Below are positions 43,400 to 56,610 of a stretch of DNA of 64,000 nt, piece after piece. The notes beneath the pieces are model-generated. The model did no database searches. It was not told the DNA's origin and was given only the letters and a program-made list of their open reading frames with translations. Source of the DNA: Corallium rubrum (lineage: Eukaryota > Cnidaria > Anthozoa > Scleralcyonacea > Coralliidae); assembly GCA_964035015.1 (NCBI GenBank), contig OZ035998.1, forward strand, positions 20,354,727 to 20,418,726, in the 5' to 3' direction. Positions within the stretch are counted from its first letter, which is position 1. The number at the start of each line of letters is the position of its first letter. Position numbers and translations under genes: made by a program.

Positions 43400-43980
43400 T
43401 TGCACTAGAAAACCTGACGTGTTGCAAATGTGTCGAAACAACACGCCGTTTTGTCCTCTCAGTTGACACGCTGAAAGTGTGTTGAACACACTTTTAACGT
43501 GTTGTATTTTTTGGCGTGTTGTAGTTAGACGTGTTGCATAAAACACGCCTTTGGCGTGTTGTATATTGACTAAAACACGCCTTCGGCGTGTTGTATAAAA
43601 CACGCATTTAGCGTGTTTTTCATTATCGAAACAAAACGCCGTTTTGTCCTCTCAGTTGACACGCCAAAAGTGTGTTGAACACGGTTTTGGCGTGTTGTCA
43701 ATGTTAGTGTGTTGTAGGAGCACATCAGGCGTGTTCTTACTGGTCACACATCAAGAAACAACACGTCAGGCAACAACACGTCAAGAAAACAACACGTCAA
43801 GAAAACAACACGTCAAGAAAACAACACGTCAAGCAACAACACGTCAAGAAACAACACATGTTAAAAACAACACATCAAGAAACAACACGTCAAGAAACAA
43901 CACATCAAGAAACAACACGTCAAGAAACAACACACCAAAATAAATATCACGCCAAGAAACAACACGTCGAAATGTGTGAT
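43400..43980. repeat. Cluster of AACACG/CGTGTT palindromes and a CAACACGTCAAGAAA minisatellite
   Basis: 43470-43700 has spaced palindromes such as AACACGCCTTTGGCGTGTT and AACACGCCTTCGGCGTGTT. 43755-43975 is a direct array of a roughly 14-16-bp unit CAACACGTCAAGAAA with small length changes. Not coding in any convincing frame. Confidence 0.85.
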
Positions 43981-44518
43981 CTGAGAGAACAAAGTAAAGC
44001 ACTTAACAACACACAAATTGTGTGTTAAATTAAAAAACAAATACAAAATATACCTTAAGGTTGATAAATTTTATTTTTACACTTTAGTTGCCGAATGATG
44101 AACCGCTAAGCCTAAACGATATCAAGGGTATTACTGTAGAGGCGCGCGAATAAATAGTCTATGATATATAATTGGTACTGATCTCAGTGAAAATTGGCAA
44201 TCTATTGATTGTCTCGCATACGATAACGTCGCCAGAGAAAGTAATATACTATCTTTAACCTTCGTAATTTAATAGTTCGTTTTTGTTAATCAATTAACCT
44301 GTTCTATAGTGTAAATATAACATAAATCGTTTTAGATATCGCGTTCCTTTTTTTTTCACTTCACGCAGTTCTGTAAACCTATAATAAAATAGTAAAAGAG
44401 TTATGTAAAAACTATAAATTAAATTGCATAAGCAATTATAATACTATAACACTTTAGGATTCTAATGTCATAATACCACATTATACAATTAGGCCTAGAG
44501 TATTTTGGTATTTTAATA
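43981..44518. other. Unassigned AT-rich sequence
   Basis: No coding or structural signal beyond scattered simple repeats. Confidence 0.4.
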
Positions 44519-47500
44519 TTGTACACTCTACACTCTGCATTCTCAAACTTCCACACTCTCTGCACTCCACACTCACTGCACTCTACACTCCACACTCACT
44601 GCACATTACACCCTGCACTCCACACTCACTGCACTCTGCACTCCACACTCACTGCACTGCACACTCACTGCACTCTACACTCTGCACTCCACACTTACTG
44701 CACTCTGCACTCCACACTCACTGCATTCCACTCCACTCCACTCCACTCCACTCCACTCCACACTCACTGCACTCTACACTCCACACTCACTGCACTCTGC
44801 ACTTCACACTCACTGCACTCTACACTCTGCACTCCACACTCACTGCACTCCACACTCACTCACTCACTGCACTCTACACTCACTGCACTCCACACTCACT
44901 CACTCACTCACTCACTCACTCACTCACTCACTCACTCACTCACTCACTCACTCACTCACTCACTCACTCACTCACTCACTCACTCACTCACTCACTCACT
45001 CACTCACTCACTCACTGCACTCCACACTCACTGCACTCCACACTCACTGCACTCCACACTCACTGCACTCCACACTCACTGCACTCCACACTCACTGCAC
45101 TCCACACTCACTGCACTCCACACTCACTGCACTCCACACTCACTGCACTCCACACTCACTGCACTCCACACTCACTGCACTCCACACTCACTCACTGCAC
45201 TCTACACTCTGCACTCTACACTCTGCACTCCACACTCACTGCACTCTGCACTCCACACTCACTGCACTCTGCACTCCACACTCCACACTCACTGCACTCC
45301 ACACTCACTGAACTCTATACTCTGCACTCCACACTCACTGCACTACACACTCACTGCACTCCACACTCACTGCACTCCACACTCACTGCACTCTACACTC
45401 TGCATCCACACTCACTGCACTCTACACTCTCTGCACTCCACACTTTCTACACTCCACACTCTCTGCACTCTACATTCTGCACTCTACACTCACTGCACTC
45501 CACACTCACTGCACTCCACACTCTGAGCACTCCACACTCTCTGCACTCTACACTCTCTGCACTCCACACTTTCTACACTCTACACACTCTGCACTCCACA
45601 CTCTATGCACTCCACACTCTATCCACTCCACACTTTCTACACTCCACACACTCTGCACTCTACACTCACTACACTTTGCACTCCACACTCTCTGCACTCC
45701 ACACTCTGCACTCCACACTCTGCACTCCACACTCTCTGCACTCCACACTCTCTGCACTCCACACTCACTGCATTCCACACTCACTACACTCTACACTCTC
45801 TGCACTCCACACTCTCTGCACTCCACACTCTCTGCACTCTACACTCTCTGCACTCCACACTCTCTGCACTCCACATTCTGCACTCTACACTATGTACTCT
45901 CCACCCTCCATTTTGCAGTCTACACTCTGCAGCTTGCACTCTACACTTTCCACTCTGCAGTCTTCACACCGCAGTATACACTCTGTAGCTTGTGCTCTCC
46001 ACTCTGCAGTCTTCATTCTGTAGTCTACACTTTGCAACTTGTACTCTACACTCTGTAGCTTACACTCTGCACTCCACACTACACCCTGAACTCTACACTA
46101 CACACCACACTCTGTACTTTCCACTCTCCGCTAAGCACTCTGAAGTTTGAATTCTGCACTCCGAATTCTACACTCAGCAATCTGCACTCCATACTCTGCA
46201 CTCTGCACTCTACACTCCCCACTCCCCACTCCCCACTCCCCACTCCCCACTCCCCACTCCCCACTCCCCACTCCCCACTCCCCACTCCCCACTCCCCACT
46301 CCCCACTCCCCACTCCCCACTCCCCACTCCCCACTCCCCACTCCCCACTCCCCACTCCCCACTCCCCACTCCCCACTCCCCACTCCCCACTCCCCACTCC
46401 ACACCCACACCCACACTCCACACTCCACACCCACACCCACACCCACACCCACACCCACACTCCACACTCCCACACTCCACACCCACACTCCACACCCACA
46501 CTCCACACTCCACACTCCACACTCCACACCCACACCCACACTCCACACTCCACACTCCACACCCACACCCACACCCACACTCCACACTCCACACTCCACA
46601 CCCACACCCACACCCACACCCACACTCCACACTCCACACCCACACTCCACACTCCACACCCACACTCCACACCCACACCCACACTCCACACCCACACCCA
46701 CACTCCACACTCCACACTCCACACCCACACTCCACACCCACACCCACACCCACACCCACACCCACACTCACACACTCCCACACTCCACACCCACACCCAC
46801 ACCCACACTCCACACCCACACCCACACCCACACCCACACTCCACACTCCACACCCACACCCACACCCACACTCCACACCCACTCCCACACCCACACCCAC
46901 ACCCACACTCACACCCACACTCCACACTCCACACCCACACCCACACCCCACACACCCACACTCCACACTCCACACTCCACACCCACACTCCACACTCCAC
47001 ACTCCACACTCCACACTCCACACTCCACACTCCACACTCCACACTCCACACTCCACACTCCACACTCCACACTCCACACCCACACTCCACACTCCACACT
47101 CCACACCCACACTCCACACCCACACTCCACACTCCACACTCCACACTCCACACTCCACACTCCACACTCCACACTCCACACTCCACACTCCACACTCCAC
47201 ACTCCACACTCCACACTCCACACTCCACACTCCACACTCCACACTCCACACTACTACACTACTACACTACACTACTACACTACTACACTACTACTACACT
47301 ACACTACACTACACTACACTACACTACACTACACTACACTACACTACACTACACTACACTACACTACACTACACTACTCTACTCTACTCTACTCTACTCT
47401 ACTCTACTCTACTCTACTCTACTCTACTCTACTCTACTCTACTCTACTCTACTCTACTCTACTCTACTCTACTCTACTCTACTCTACTCTACTCTACTCT

Positions 47501-48340
47501 ACTCTACTCTACTCTACTCTACTCTACTCTACTCTACTCTACTCTACTCTACTCTACTCTACTCTACTCTACTCTACTCTACTCTACTCTACTCTACTCT
47601 ACTCTACTCTACTCTACTCTACTCTACTCTACTCTACTCTACTCTACTCTACTCTACTCTACTCTACTCTACTCTACTCTACTCTACTCTACTCTACTCT
47701 ACTCTACTCTACTCTACTCTACTCTACTCTACTCTACTCTACTCTACTCTACTCTACTCTACTCTACTCTACTCTACTCTACTCTACTCTACTCTCTCAG
47801 TGCACTCTACACTCTCAGTGCACTCTACACTCTCAGTGCACTCTACACTCTCAGTACAGTACAGTACAGTACAGTACAGTACAGTACAGTACAGTACAGT
47901 ACAGTACAGTACAGTACAGTACAGTACAGTACAGTACAGTACAGTACAGTACAGTACAGTACAGTACAGTACAGTACAGTACAGTACAGTACAGTACAGT
48001 ACAGTACAGTACAGTACAGTACAGTACAGTACAGTACAGTACATGCTCCGCTCCCAGTGCACTCTACACTCTCAGTGCACTTTACACTCTCAGTACACTC
48101 TACACTCTCAGTACAGTACAGTACAGTACAGTACAGTACAGTACAGTACAGTACAGTACAGTACAGTACAGTACAGTACAGTACAGTACAGTACAGTACA
48201 GTACAGTACAGTACAGTACAGTACAGTACAGTACAGTACAGTACAGTACAGTGCAGTACAGTACAGTACATGCTCCACTTTCAGGGCACTCTACATTCTA
48301 AACTCTGTACTCTGCATTTTCCAATCTGAACTCTAGACTC
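44519..48340 (+). repeat. Compound simple-repeat domain, 3.8 kb
   Basis: Blocks in order: degenerate CACTC/GCACTC words (44519-44885); (CACT)n (44886-45016); 16-bp CACTCACTGCACTCCA-type unit (45016-45190); degenerate 45190-46200; (CCCCACT)n (46212-46398); mixed CACACTC and CACACC (46399-47250); (CACTA)n (47251-47375); (CTACT)n (47376-47794); 19-bp CTCTCAGTGCACTCTACA-type unit (47795-47852 and 48043-48113); (CAGTA)n (47853-48042 and 48114-48270). Open frames of up to 729 codons are artefacts of repeat composition. Confidence 0.97.
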
Positions 48341-51300
48341 TACGTACAATTAATTCAAATTCAGTAAAATTTTGCTGTTAAGAACCTTCACAGGAATTTT
48401 TTTTGCATAAAATCTGCATATTTATGTAATTGATAGTGATCAACAGAGTGTTTATATAGTTTGTAATACATAATTGCTTTAATTTTCAGATGATTTTATT
48501 CAAGCCATTTATTAAATTGCTTTTTTGTGGGTTTAATATAAAAGGGCATGTACAAAACTAGTGATCACTTGATATTTAGTAATGTATTTAGAATACCTGT
48601 TCTTTGACTATCTCTTGCAAATTTTAAATTGTTTGGTTGCATTATTTCTTGTCGGGCCTCATTAGGGAACTCAAGTAAACAAAACTTCACAAGAAAGGTT
48701 GCTTGGTAGCTTCAGGAAGCATACAATACATCACTTGTATCACAAACATTCCTTCATTCAGTGCAAAAATGCTAGTTCGCTTAAACAGAGAAATGTGGTT
48801 TAATTGCAGACCTCTGTTCCCTAGTCTTCTTTTAAAGTGTTTATATTTTATAGTCTGTTTAGATCTACCAACTATAGGTTGATAATAGTTAATTGTAAGT
48901 TCAATTGGATTGGGACTTGAAATTTAGGACGACAGCTCATGGGTTATGGCGGCGGATGTACATGCAAGGATTTAAAAGTTTAAAAAATCCGTAAAAAACT
49001 CGATTTTAACTAGATGTTTAGGACAAATATGTGTTTAGTGAACAATTTACTTTAATCGTTATATGAATTCTTACCTTATATATACAATGATATTACGGCG
49101 TTGTAGTTTTTTTTGTCGAATTGTTTCATTTCACACAGTATAAAACTTCATGCCAGATAACAAGCAAAAACGAAAACCCGAACCATTCAGTATTTCCACA
49201 CTTGACTGGCCAGTTTGAGATGCTTTTTCTTTTACATCGCGTTCTCAAGAGTTGAACATAAAAATAGAACAATATTATATTATTCATATGATATTGATAG
49301 GTTTTTTTAATCAACGTCGTGGCGTTCATGCTGAAAAACACTGACTTTTTATAGCAACCCGTTATAAAATTTTACTTACTGTGTCCAAAGCTTGATATTC
49401 TTCGTAACATTTCTTTATTAAAAGTCCTCAGCTCTGCCTGGTGGTGGTATTTACAGTTGTAGTGAACTTTGTCTCTTCCAAGGATACAATTCAGACGTTA
49501 TAACTGTTGTGGTTTACTGTTATTTTCTCAAAAAAACTCTTTTTCAGACAAAAAAATTATAAAAACCTTCGCCCCAAAGCAGAGGTGGTTGGACAAGTAC
49601 CACGTGAATATCTCGACCAATGAAATGGCTAATTTTCTCATCGTTTGATCGGCTGAAAATTTTGCATTGGACTTAGAATACCGAATATTACGCTATTGTC
49701 ATTCATTTTTTTCTTTAAAAAAGCAGCGATATCGTTTGATATATTGTTGGACTATCCATATCTGCAGGATTTTGCAAGGTAAATGTATTTTTCTACTTTA
49801 TTTTGATCGTTTATGTAGGTCGTGTCGCGCTAAGCGAAGACCCCACTTCCGGTTTTTTAACAATCTTCAAAGCAAAAAATCTCGAATTCCCATGGTTCGA
49901 ATTCTCTAATTTTTGCGTAATAAGTTGAAGAAATGTCTAATCTTGGATTCTATCCGGACGCCCCCCCTCGCCCCCGCAACCGTTTTCGAGATATTCGCCA
50001 TTGAACCGACCATGGTATTTCGGCTTTCGCTAAGATGGCGCTTAATGAATTTAAGAGAGCCTTTCGCCACTAAAGTTTGTTTTCTCAAGAATTTTGGAAG
50101 TTTCCTAATAATTAGAGCATTATTCCTTTGAGTAAGTGTAGAATGAGTGGTGGACAATTATTAAAGAGTAAAATTTGATATTTGTCTGTTTTTATGGTCC
50201 AAAACGCTTGCCCTCGCTGTATAAAAACACCATCAATTCTGAAAAAATTGTATACATATCACTAGACCTACATACATTTGTAATTATTACAGAATGTACT
50301 GAACTTTCTTAAAGATCTGCTATATCTGTATACAGAACTGATACGTATAGCTATTTTTCATTTATTAAATAACATTGTGTTCCATGACAGCAGTGTTATT
50401 AAAAATGTATGTGTGGATTATTTGTAGTTTATTGTTAGTCATTGTTGTTGTGAATATAAATATATTGTAGTTGTAGTATTTTTTGCTTAGTATTGCTAAT
50501 TTGTTATAATTTGTTGTTCATATTATTTTTCAGTGTACAAATATATATTATTCCTTTTGCCGATGGGTGGGGGAAGTGTACACTTTCAAAAGTCCCTTGA
50601 GGCACATGTCTTCTGATGAAGAGCTTTTTTGTGCAAAAGGGGCTCTAACCAAGTGGGGGTGGGGTGGGGGGTGTTGGCATCTGCCCCTGTGTCCACCCAT
50701 GAAGTGAATACAATAGTTAGGCATTGGCTGTGCACTACAGTCAACTCTTAAGACATAAAAGGGTTAATAATTCCATCTCACATCCCATTTTTTACAGGAA
50801 GTGAAGATATACAGTACAGATGTCAGTGCTGGAATAACTTACTTTGGTGGTGTTGAGACTGAGTGCCCAGGCACGAGCACCAGTCTGAACAGGATTTTTA
50901 CAATGATAAATTGATGGATTCTCTTTTACTAAATAACATTAAAATAATATGTAGTTTGAAGTTTTGCATATGTTGTCATGTTATCCCCGAGCCCGGGCGG
51001 AGGGCCGAAGGCCCGGAGCCCGGTGAGGGTGCTAATCTCGACGTGCGTGGAGTCCACTTTACACGCGAGATGAAAAGCTGAAAGCAATTCTGAAACCTGT
51101 TTGTATATATATATGTTATCAAATCCACAACTTGCGCAGTTCGAATAGCAGGGTACTGGTAACTAACCTGTTAAATTATTCAAATTATTTAAATTTACGT
51201 CAGCAAATTATAATTTATAAGTTCGGTTGGATTACGAAACAGTTTTTCAACGATCATGACGAAAGAAATCTTTGCCAGAAAAAAATGGTTTCAGCTAAAA

Positions 51301-52022
51301 TGTACATTAATATTACTATGAAAAAAGACCAAAGAGAGAAGGCTAACAAGAGATGTGGCAGCGAGAAGAAGACAACAATAAATACGACTTAAAACCACTG
51401 GAAAAAGCCTAAAAATTAATACGATAAAGACGGAAAACGATGCCGACCGAAATGTTACTGAAAGAAGAAGGATGTGTCCTGGCTGAAACTGTTCAAAGCC
51501 GGTAAAGATTTTTGCTCTGGTGTAGTCTACATAACTCGAGAGGGAACGATGGAGAAATTTTGAAACAAACGGCTTTTTAGATCATGAAGAGAACTAAATG
51601 ATGCCTTGTCATATTTCAATGTGTCAAGAACGAAAAAAGTAGGAAACCGCGAACGAGAAAAACAATCCGAAAAGACTAGACTGAATTGGCAGTGTTTGTG
51701 GTGACAAAAGGAGAAGAAAGTTTAACGGTAGGAGATTCGTATTTACCAGTTTAGCTGAGTTAAAACGGAAGAAATCCTGATAATGAAAATGAAAATTAAT
51801 ATAAATAACATATTGTCTAGAACTGTCTTGCAACGCAAGCACGTTGACATTGTGTCTTTTCTTGGCCACTGTTTATATATATTTTTGAATGAAAATTTGT
51901 CATTTGGTTCATCTCGGGGTTTTTTTTAATATTGACATTGCATGTTCTTTCGGTGTGTCAATACATGACTACAGATGAACCTTGCTAACTAATTTTCTGG
52001 ATGTTTTCTGACCTGTGTGCCA
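48341..52022. other. Unassigned region, about 3.7 kb
   Basis: AT-rich, with no coding frame longer than about 85 codons and no recognisable motif. A GC-rich patch at about 50995-51060 (CGGAGGGCCGAAGGCCCGGAG) can form a short hairpin. No genes called. Confidence 0.5.
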
Positions 52023-52252
52023 TTAACCGTTTATAGTCCATTGGTCACTTTAAGAATTTTATTCTGGCTAACGCCAGACGATTTTATTCAGCATATGGGA
52101 AGGTCTTAGGCTATAAAGGGTTAAGCAACTATGTCATGCTATCTCCTTAACCCTGTATTGTCCATTGGCCACTTTCAGAATTTCATTCTCGCTAACACCA
52201 GACGATTTTAATCAGCATATGGGAAGGTCTTGGGCTATATTAAAATGGTTAA
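52023..52252. repeat. Two TTAA-ended ~100-bp MITEs, same family as 32.8 kb
   Basis: Copies 52023-52124 and 52147-52252, each starting TTAACC and ending GGTTAA, with the core TTCTGGCTAACGCCAGACGA (the second copy reads CTCGCTAACACCAGACG) and shared GCATATGGGAAGGTCTT. Again two copies side by side, as at 32.8 kb. Confidence 0.85.
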
Positions 52253-53850
52253 TACAACAAAAAACAGAAATTAGGGGGGTGGGTAGGGGGGTGGGAGAGT
52301 GAGGTTAAAAAATGAATATAAAGCGGGCGAGGGGTTGTTGCGTTCATGTATTTCTAGTATAATTACATAAGGCAATGCATAATAATTGTGGACATAACTA
52401 ATAAAATTTTACAGAAGTATTATCTCACATATTATTGATACAATCCAAATGCTGGGTCTCAAAGCCTAATTAAATGCCTGGATATTATTCATCCCTTTGC
52501 CTTTGAGTGCTACTGCATGTACATACTAATAAATAGTGAACTATGTCTCTAAAACAGACACCCTTGGACTGGGCTTTGTCTGTCTTATAATAGTTCATTC
52601 ACATGTCTACCTTAATACAGTAATTTTTCTGATGCCCTCTCTAAATGTGCCAAAGTTGACATTTTCTTGGCAGATGGGGGGGGGGGGGGGGGTGCATCAC
52701 TGAAAAATGTTGGACCAATGTTAAAATGTTGACAATGCCCCTGATTGAATACCTGTATCAGTATCAATACGGTAGTGCTTTAGAAGTAACCAAGATCAAT
52801 ATTGAGATAAACTATTTTAATTTTATTCAAGTTCCTTATTTAAATATATGTTGAGGATACAGGAAATACACTTTATTTGATAAAATAGAAATATTTGACC
52901 AGTTATATACAAAATGTATCAATAGATTTTGGATGAAATCCAATAAATTATCTCGATTTTGAATTCACCTTAATACAAAGAAAAATACAAGATTGTTATT
53001 GAATAATAAATTTTAAGCTAGCTTTACTCACAATTTTATAAAATTTGGGACACAGGTACAGTAAATATAAAGGAAACAAGAGTTTTATTAAAAAATTGAA
53101 CATCGTCCCCCCCCCCCCCCCGGATGATAGTTGTATCTGGTTGAACCAAATAATTGCTATACACAACAATTAGAAGTTTACTGTAATATTGCAGAATGCA
53201 AAACATTAAACCACGGAAAATGCATCCATCATAAGGTTAGAATGGGAAGAATTTGAGGGGAAATCATTAACCACTAACAAATAATGTTGATTTCTCACCT
53301 CAAGTTTTCCTCAGCTCCAGTGAGTCGGTATTAACGAATCACACGTTGCACAGCACAACCAAATCCTTCTTTGTTGTAAATATCTAATTTGTTCCATTAT
53401 TTGTAACATAAAATGCGTCGAATTCAGTGGTCGAATCCGAATGAACTTGAGCTATCTTGAATGCCCATCCGCCATAACGCCATTCTCACGAATATATGCC
53501 AAATAAAGCACAATCTAATCATATTAATTGTCTATGATAACCACGAATTGTTCTCGTATTTTGCTGACCATCAGATTTATCAATTCTGGATCAACTGTGA
53601 CGAGTTTTCAAACGTTTTTGCGCTTCTAGTCCACCGAGCAGAGTTCATTCCTCGTCTGAGGTCAGAGGTAGAGTGAGACGCCCACGCAAAAATGAAAGCC
53701 AGCTGACCATGATGCTTTGCGCGGCTTGTCCAACCTCCTCTGGCCCCAAAGGTCTTCGCCCCGCAGCTCTGGACTTCGACTGAAAAAAGTGGCGTGATGT
53801 TTCGTCATAAATGGCGCGGTTTACCATATAAGGTCTGGTTACGTCACCAG
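52253..53850. other. Unassigned region with G and C homopolymers
   Basis: A G run at about 52675-52692 and a C run at about 53107-53120. No gene. The 53.69-53.85 kb part is GC-richer with no recognised motif. Confidence 0.45.
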
Positions 53851-53859
53851 CTTGCAGCA

Positions 53860-54365
53860 ACAACACGTTAACGTGTTCTTTTAACACGCTGGCGTGTTCT
53901 TCACCGACAGTCATCGGCAACAACACGTTAATGTATGTTTTTCATTCTTCAGTAACAACACGTCGGCGTGTTTTTTTAACACGCTGGCGTGTTCTTCAGC
54001 AACAATTTTTGGCGACAACACGTTGATGTGTTCTTTTAACACGTCGACGTGTTCTACTCCAACAACACGTTGATGTGTTATTTTAACACGTCGGCGTGTT
54101 TTATGGCTTTTGCAACACACTTTTGCTGTGTTGTAGCAGTTTTTTGACGTGTTGTTGGTTTTTGATGGCGTGTTGTTTAAATTTGGTGTGTTGTTACAAC
54201 ACGCTAGAACTTATGTAGACGTGTTCTTCCAACTACATATTGAAAAAAACAACACACTGACGTGTTATAACTTCACAAGGCAAGGTTTTCATAACACGTC
54301 AACGTGTCGTATGAACACGTCGACGTGTTCTAACAACACGCTTACAACACGTCAAGTTTTCTAGT
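53860..54365. repeat. Array of AACACG-N4-CGTGTT palindromes
   Basis: At least a dozen short palindromes, for example AACACGTTAACGTGTT, AACACGCTGGCGTGTT, AACACGTCGGCGTGTT and AACACGTCGACGTGTT, separated by roughly 10-35 bp of AT-rich spacer. The inner four bases vary while the outer AACACG/CGTGTT is kept. Same word family as 43.4-44.0 kb. Confidence 0.85.
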
Positions 54366-55628
54366 GTGTATGCATATTGCATAACAAACTTGGCACTGGG
54401 GTTGGCGGTATACATATTCTGCGTTTCTCCGTATGAGAGACTGCATACTCCTTCAACTCATGATTTGTTTTACATTTCTGTAATTTTAGTCCTTACCATA
54501 CGACTTACCAAGCGCACAACCATGCTGCTGTAGCTTATAACACAACTATGCTGGTATAACTTTTGACACGTCACCTAGATCAAACTGTGACGCTTAATCA
54601 ATATAGTAAAACCTAAACGTCTTTTAAACGTTTAGAACCAAAAATCGACAGTTTGACGAACCGTAGCACGATTTGGTATCAAGACACTTATATTGGAATA
54701 ACTACCAAGCTGTTGTGCCCAATTTAAAACGATTTTTAACTGAAAAAACTGAAAGTCGAGCAAACTTACCTTTCTTCTTGCCAGTTTACAAATACCAAGA
54801 TCTGCATTAAAATCGGTTTGAACCAAACGGCGAGCAGAGAAAGCTACATGATATCAGTTTGTCTTGTTCATGATAAATATAGAGTACGAAAAGTAAATTG
54901 ACTTCTTACTTCTTCATCTATTTGATCTTTAATCAAACAGAACGACTGTGGAATGATCTCGATTAAAGCCAGGAGGCGAAAGGTTTTGTGACGACAAAGG
55001 TCTTGTGACGACAAGACAACGCCAATAATAATTATAGGTATGGTTGAGTGCGAACGCGGTTGAGGATGCTAAACTGCCTTGTGAAAACCATCGCTTTCCC
55101 AGAACTAAGAGGAATTACATAGAATTATTTTGGCCCGTAGCCTATCTTGTATATTATTATGCATGTTATACCAAAGACCGCTAGATACAAGAGCTATTTT
55201 GTTTTTGGAGTCGTTTAATTTTTGACCATAGTTTTTTTATTAAGATAATTATCTACTTTCTTATTTTCTCTTGGACATGCATGTATTATTGTTACTTACT
55301 TTTTAAATAGGTAATATACGATATATAGTAAGGTTAGATATACTGCCGAAACAAAGAACGTAGGACCCTTCGTTTCTCTCTGACGAAGATGCTACTTTTA
55401 TTTCACTAATATACGATATGTACCCAGTTATCGATGAACTATAAAATAAGGTGCCCTCTACGCACGCTCTGATTGGCTCGGCTCCGTGCATTTATAAGAG
55501 AACAGAGATCATGAATGACGTAAAATGGCGTAGAATGGCGTCAGCTGGCCGGAAAAGCCCGCCAAATTCCAAAAGTACCTTCCTTTTAGTTTGATTTTTC
55601 CTCTACTTATTTTATAAAACAAATGAAA
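54366..55628. other. Unassigned region, about 1.3 kb
   Basis: No supported gene, repeat or structured element. Confidence 0.4.
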
Positions 55629-55799
55629 CATATCGCTCCTGTGCATATGTACTCTTATAAAGGTATATTTGACGTCATTTGAACACGACAGAAGTGTAAA
55701 GGCACTCGGCTATAGCCTCGTGCCTCTACTCAACTTCTTTCGTGTTCAAATGACGTCAAACGCGCATTTTTAAGAGTACATATGCACGGAGCTTTATGT
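55629..55799. repeat. ~170-bp hairpin element
   Basis: GTGCATATGTACTCTTA and TTTGACGTCATTTGAACACGA in the left arm pair with TCGTGTTCAAATGACGTCAAA and TAAGAGTACATATGCAC in the right arm, and short outer words also pair (CGCTCC/GGAGC). The arms contain the palindrome TGACGTCA. A small foldback MITE. Confidence 0.85.
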
Positions 55800-56435
55800 T
55801 TTATTTGTTAAATAAAGATTATTATTATTATTGTTATTGTAACCAACGCACAGCGTAGATGTTATCGCTGGATATATCTCAACACAGGACTGCATATCTA
55901 CTGCTTGTAGACTAAGCCCCGTCTTTGCTGCCTTATTGCAATACCTTTCTTAGAATGTGTTCTGTACCAAGTAAGGATGTCTTTTGTAGCTGTGGTATCT
56001 TTATAACATTTTGAAGCTTGGACCTCTCCCTGTCGTTAGCCAGAATAAAATATCGTCTGGCTTCAAAGTGTTAATCTTTAGGTATATAGTTTCACGTATT
56101 TTGTCCTCAACGCCTTTTCCTGTGCTGCAAAGAGTAGGGCCTCGGTTTCTGGCCGAATAAGGTCTTTTTAGAGCTGCAACGAGAAGGGTTTATTGGTGCT
56201 AAATCTTCGTATTTTAGCCACATTTCAAAAGCAACCCCAACTTCGTCATGTGGCGGACGAAATATTGTAAACACGATCGGATTAAAAATACTTGTTTCCA
56301 TCGTTCAAACTGACAGCTCGTAGGTGACACCAAAAAATTCTGAGCTTTGATTGGCCCTGATGTAATTGTCGCGCATTGGTTAGAGTTACACCACAGCACA
56401 CACTACCGGTCAGTGGTTACCCAAAAAAGCTAACC
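55800..56435. other. Unassigned, with a MITE fragment and one stray satellite monomer
   Basis: 56030-56074 is a fragment of the TTAA-ended MITE family (GTTAGCCAGAATAAAAT, CGTCTGGC). 56155-56235 matches part of the ~183-bp satellite (AAGGTCTTTTTAGAGCTGC, AACGAGAAGGGTTTATTGGT), about 1.5 kb away from the main array. Confidence 0.7.
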
Positions 56436-56610
56436 CACATACATACATACACACATACATACATACATACATACACACCACACCACACCACACCACACCA
56501 CACCACAACACAACACAACACAACACAACACAACACAACACAACACAACACAACACAACACAACACAACACAACACAACACAACACAACACAACACAACA
56601 CAACACAACA
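56436..56610 (+). repeat. (CATA)n, (CACAC)n and (CACAA)n arrays
   Basis: A tetranucleotide CATA block (about 56439-56474), then CACAC (56475-56506), then about 20 units of CACAA (56507-56610). Confidence 0.95.

Noticed and set aside
43755-43975. CRISPR-like array
   Set aside because: The repeats are short, contiguous and diverged, with no unique spacers. The genome is eukaryotic, so this is a minisatellite. The same applies to 62584-63510.
44519-48336. Frames of 335, 372, 390 and 729 codons in the simple-repeat domain
   Set aside because: They result from stop-free repeat words on both strands, with no domain or codon signal.
51132-51392. 86-codon plus-strand frame
   Set aside because: Low-complexity basic composition, no homologous motif and no gene context.
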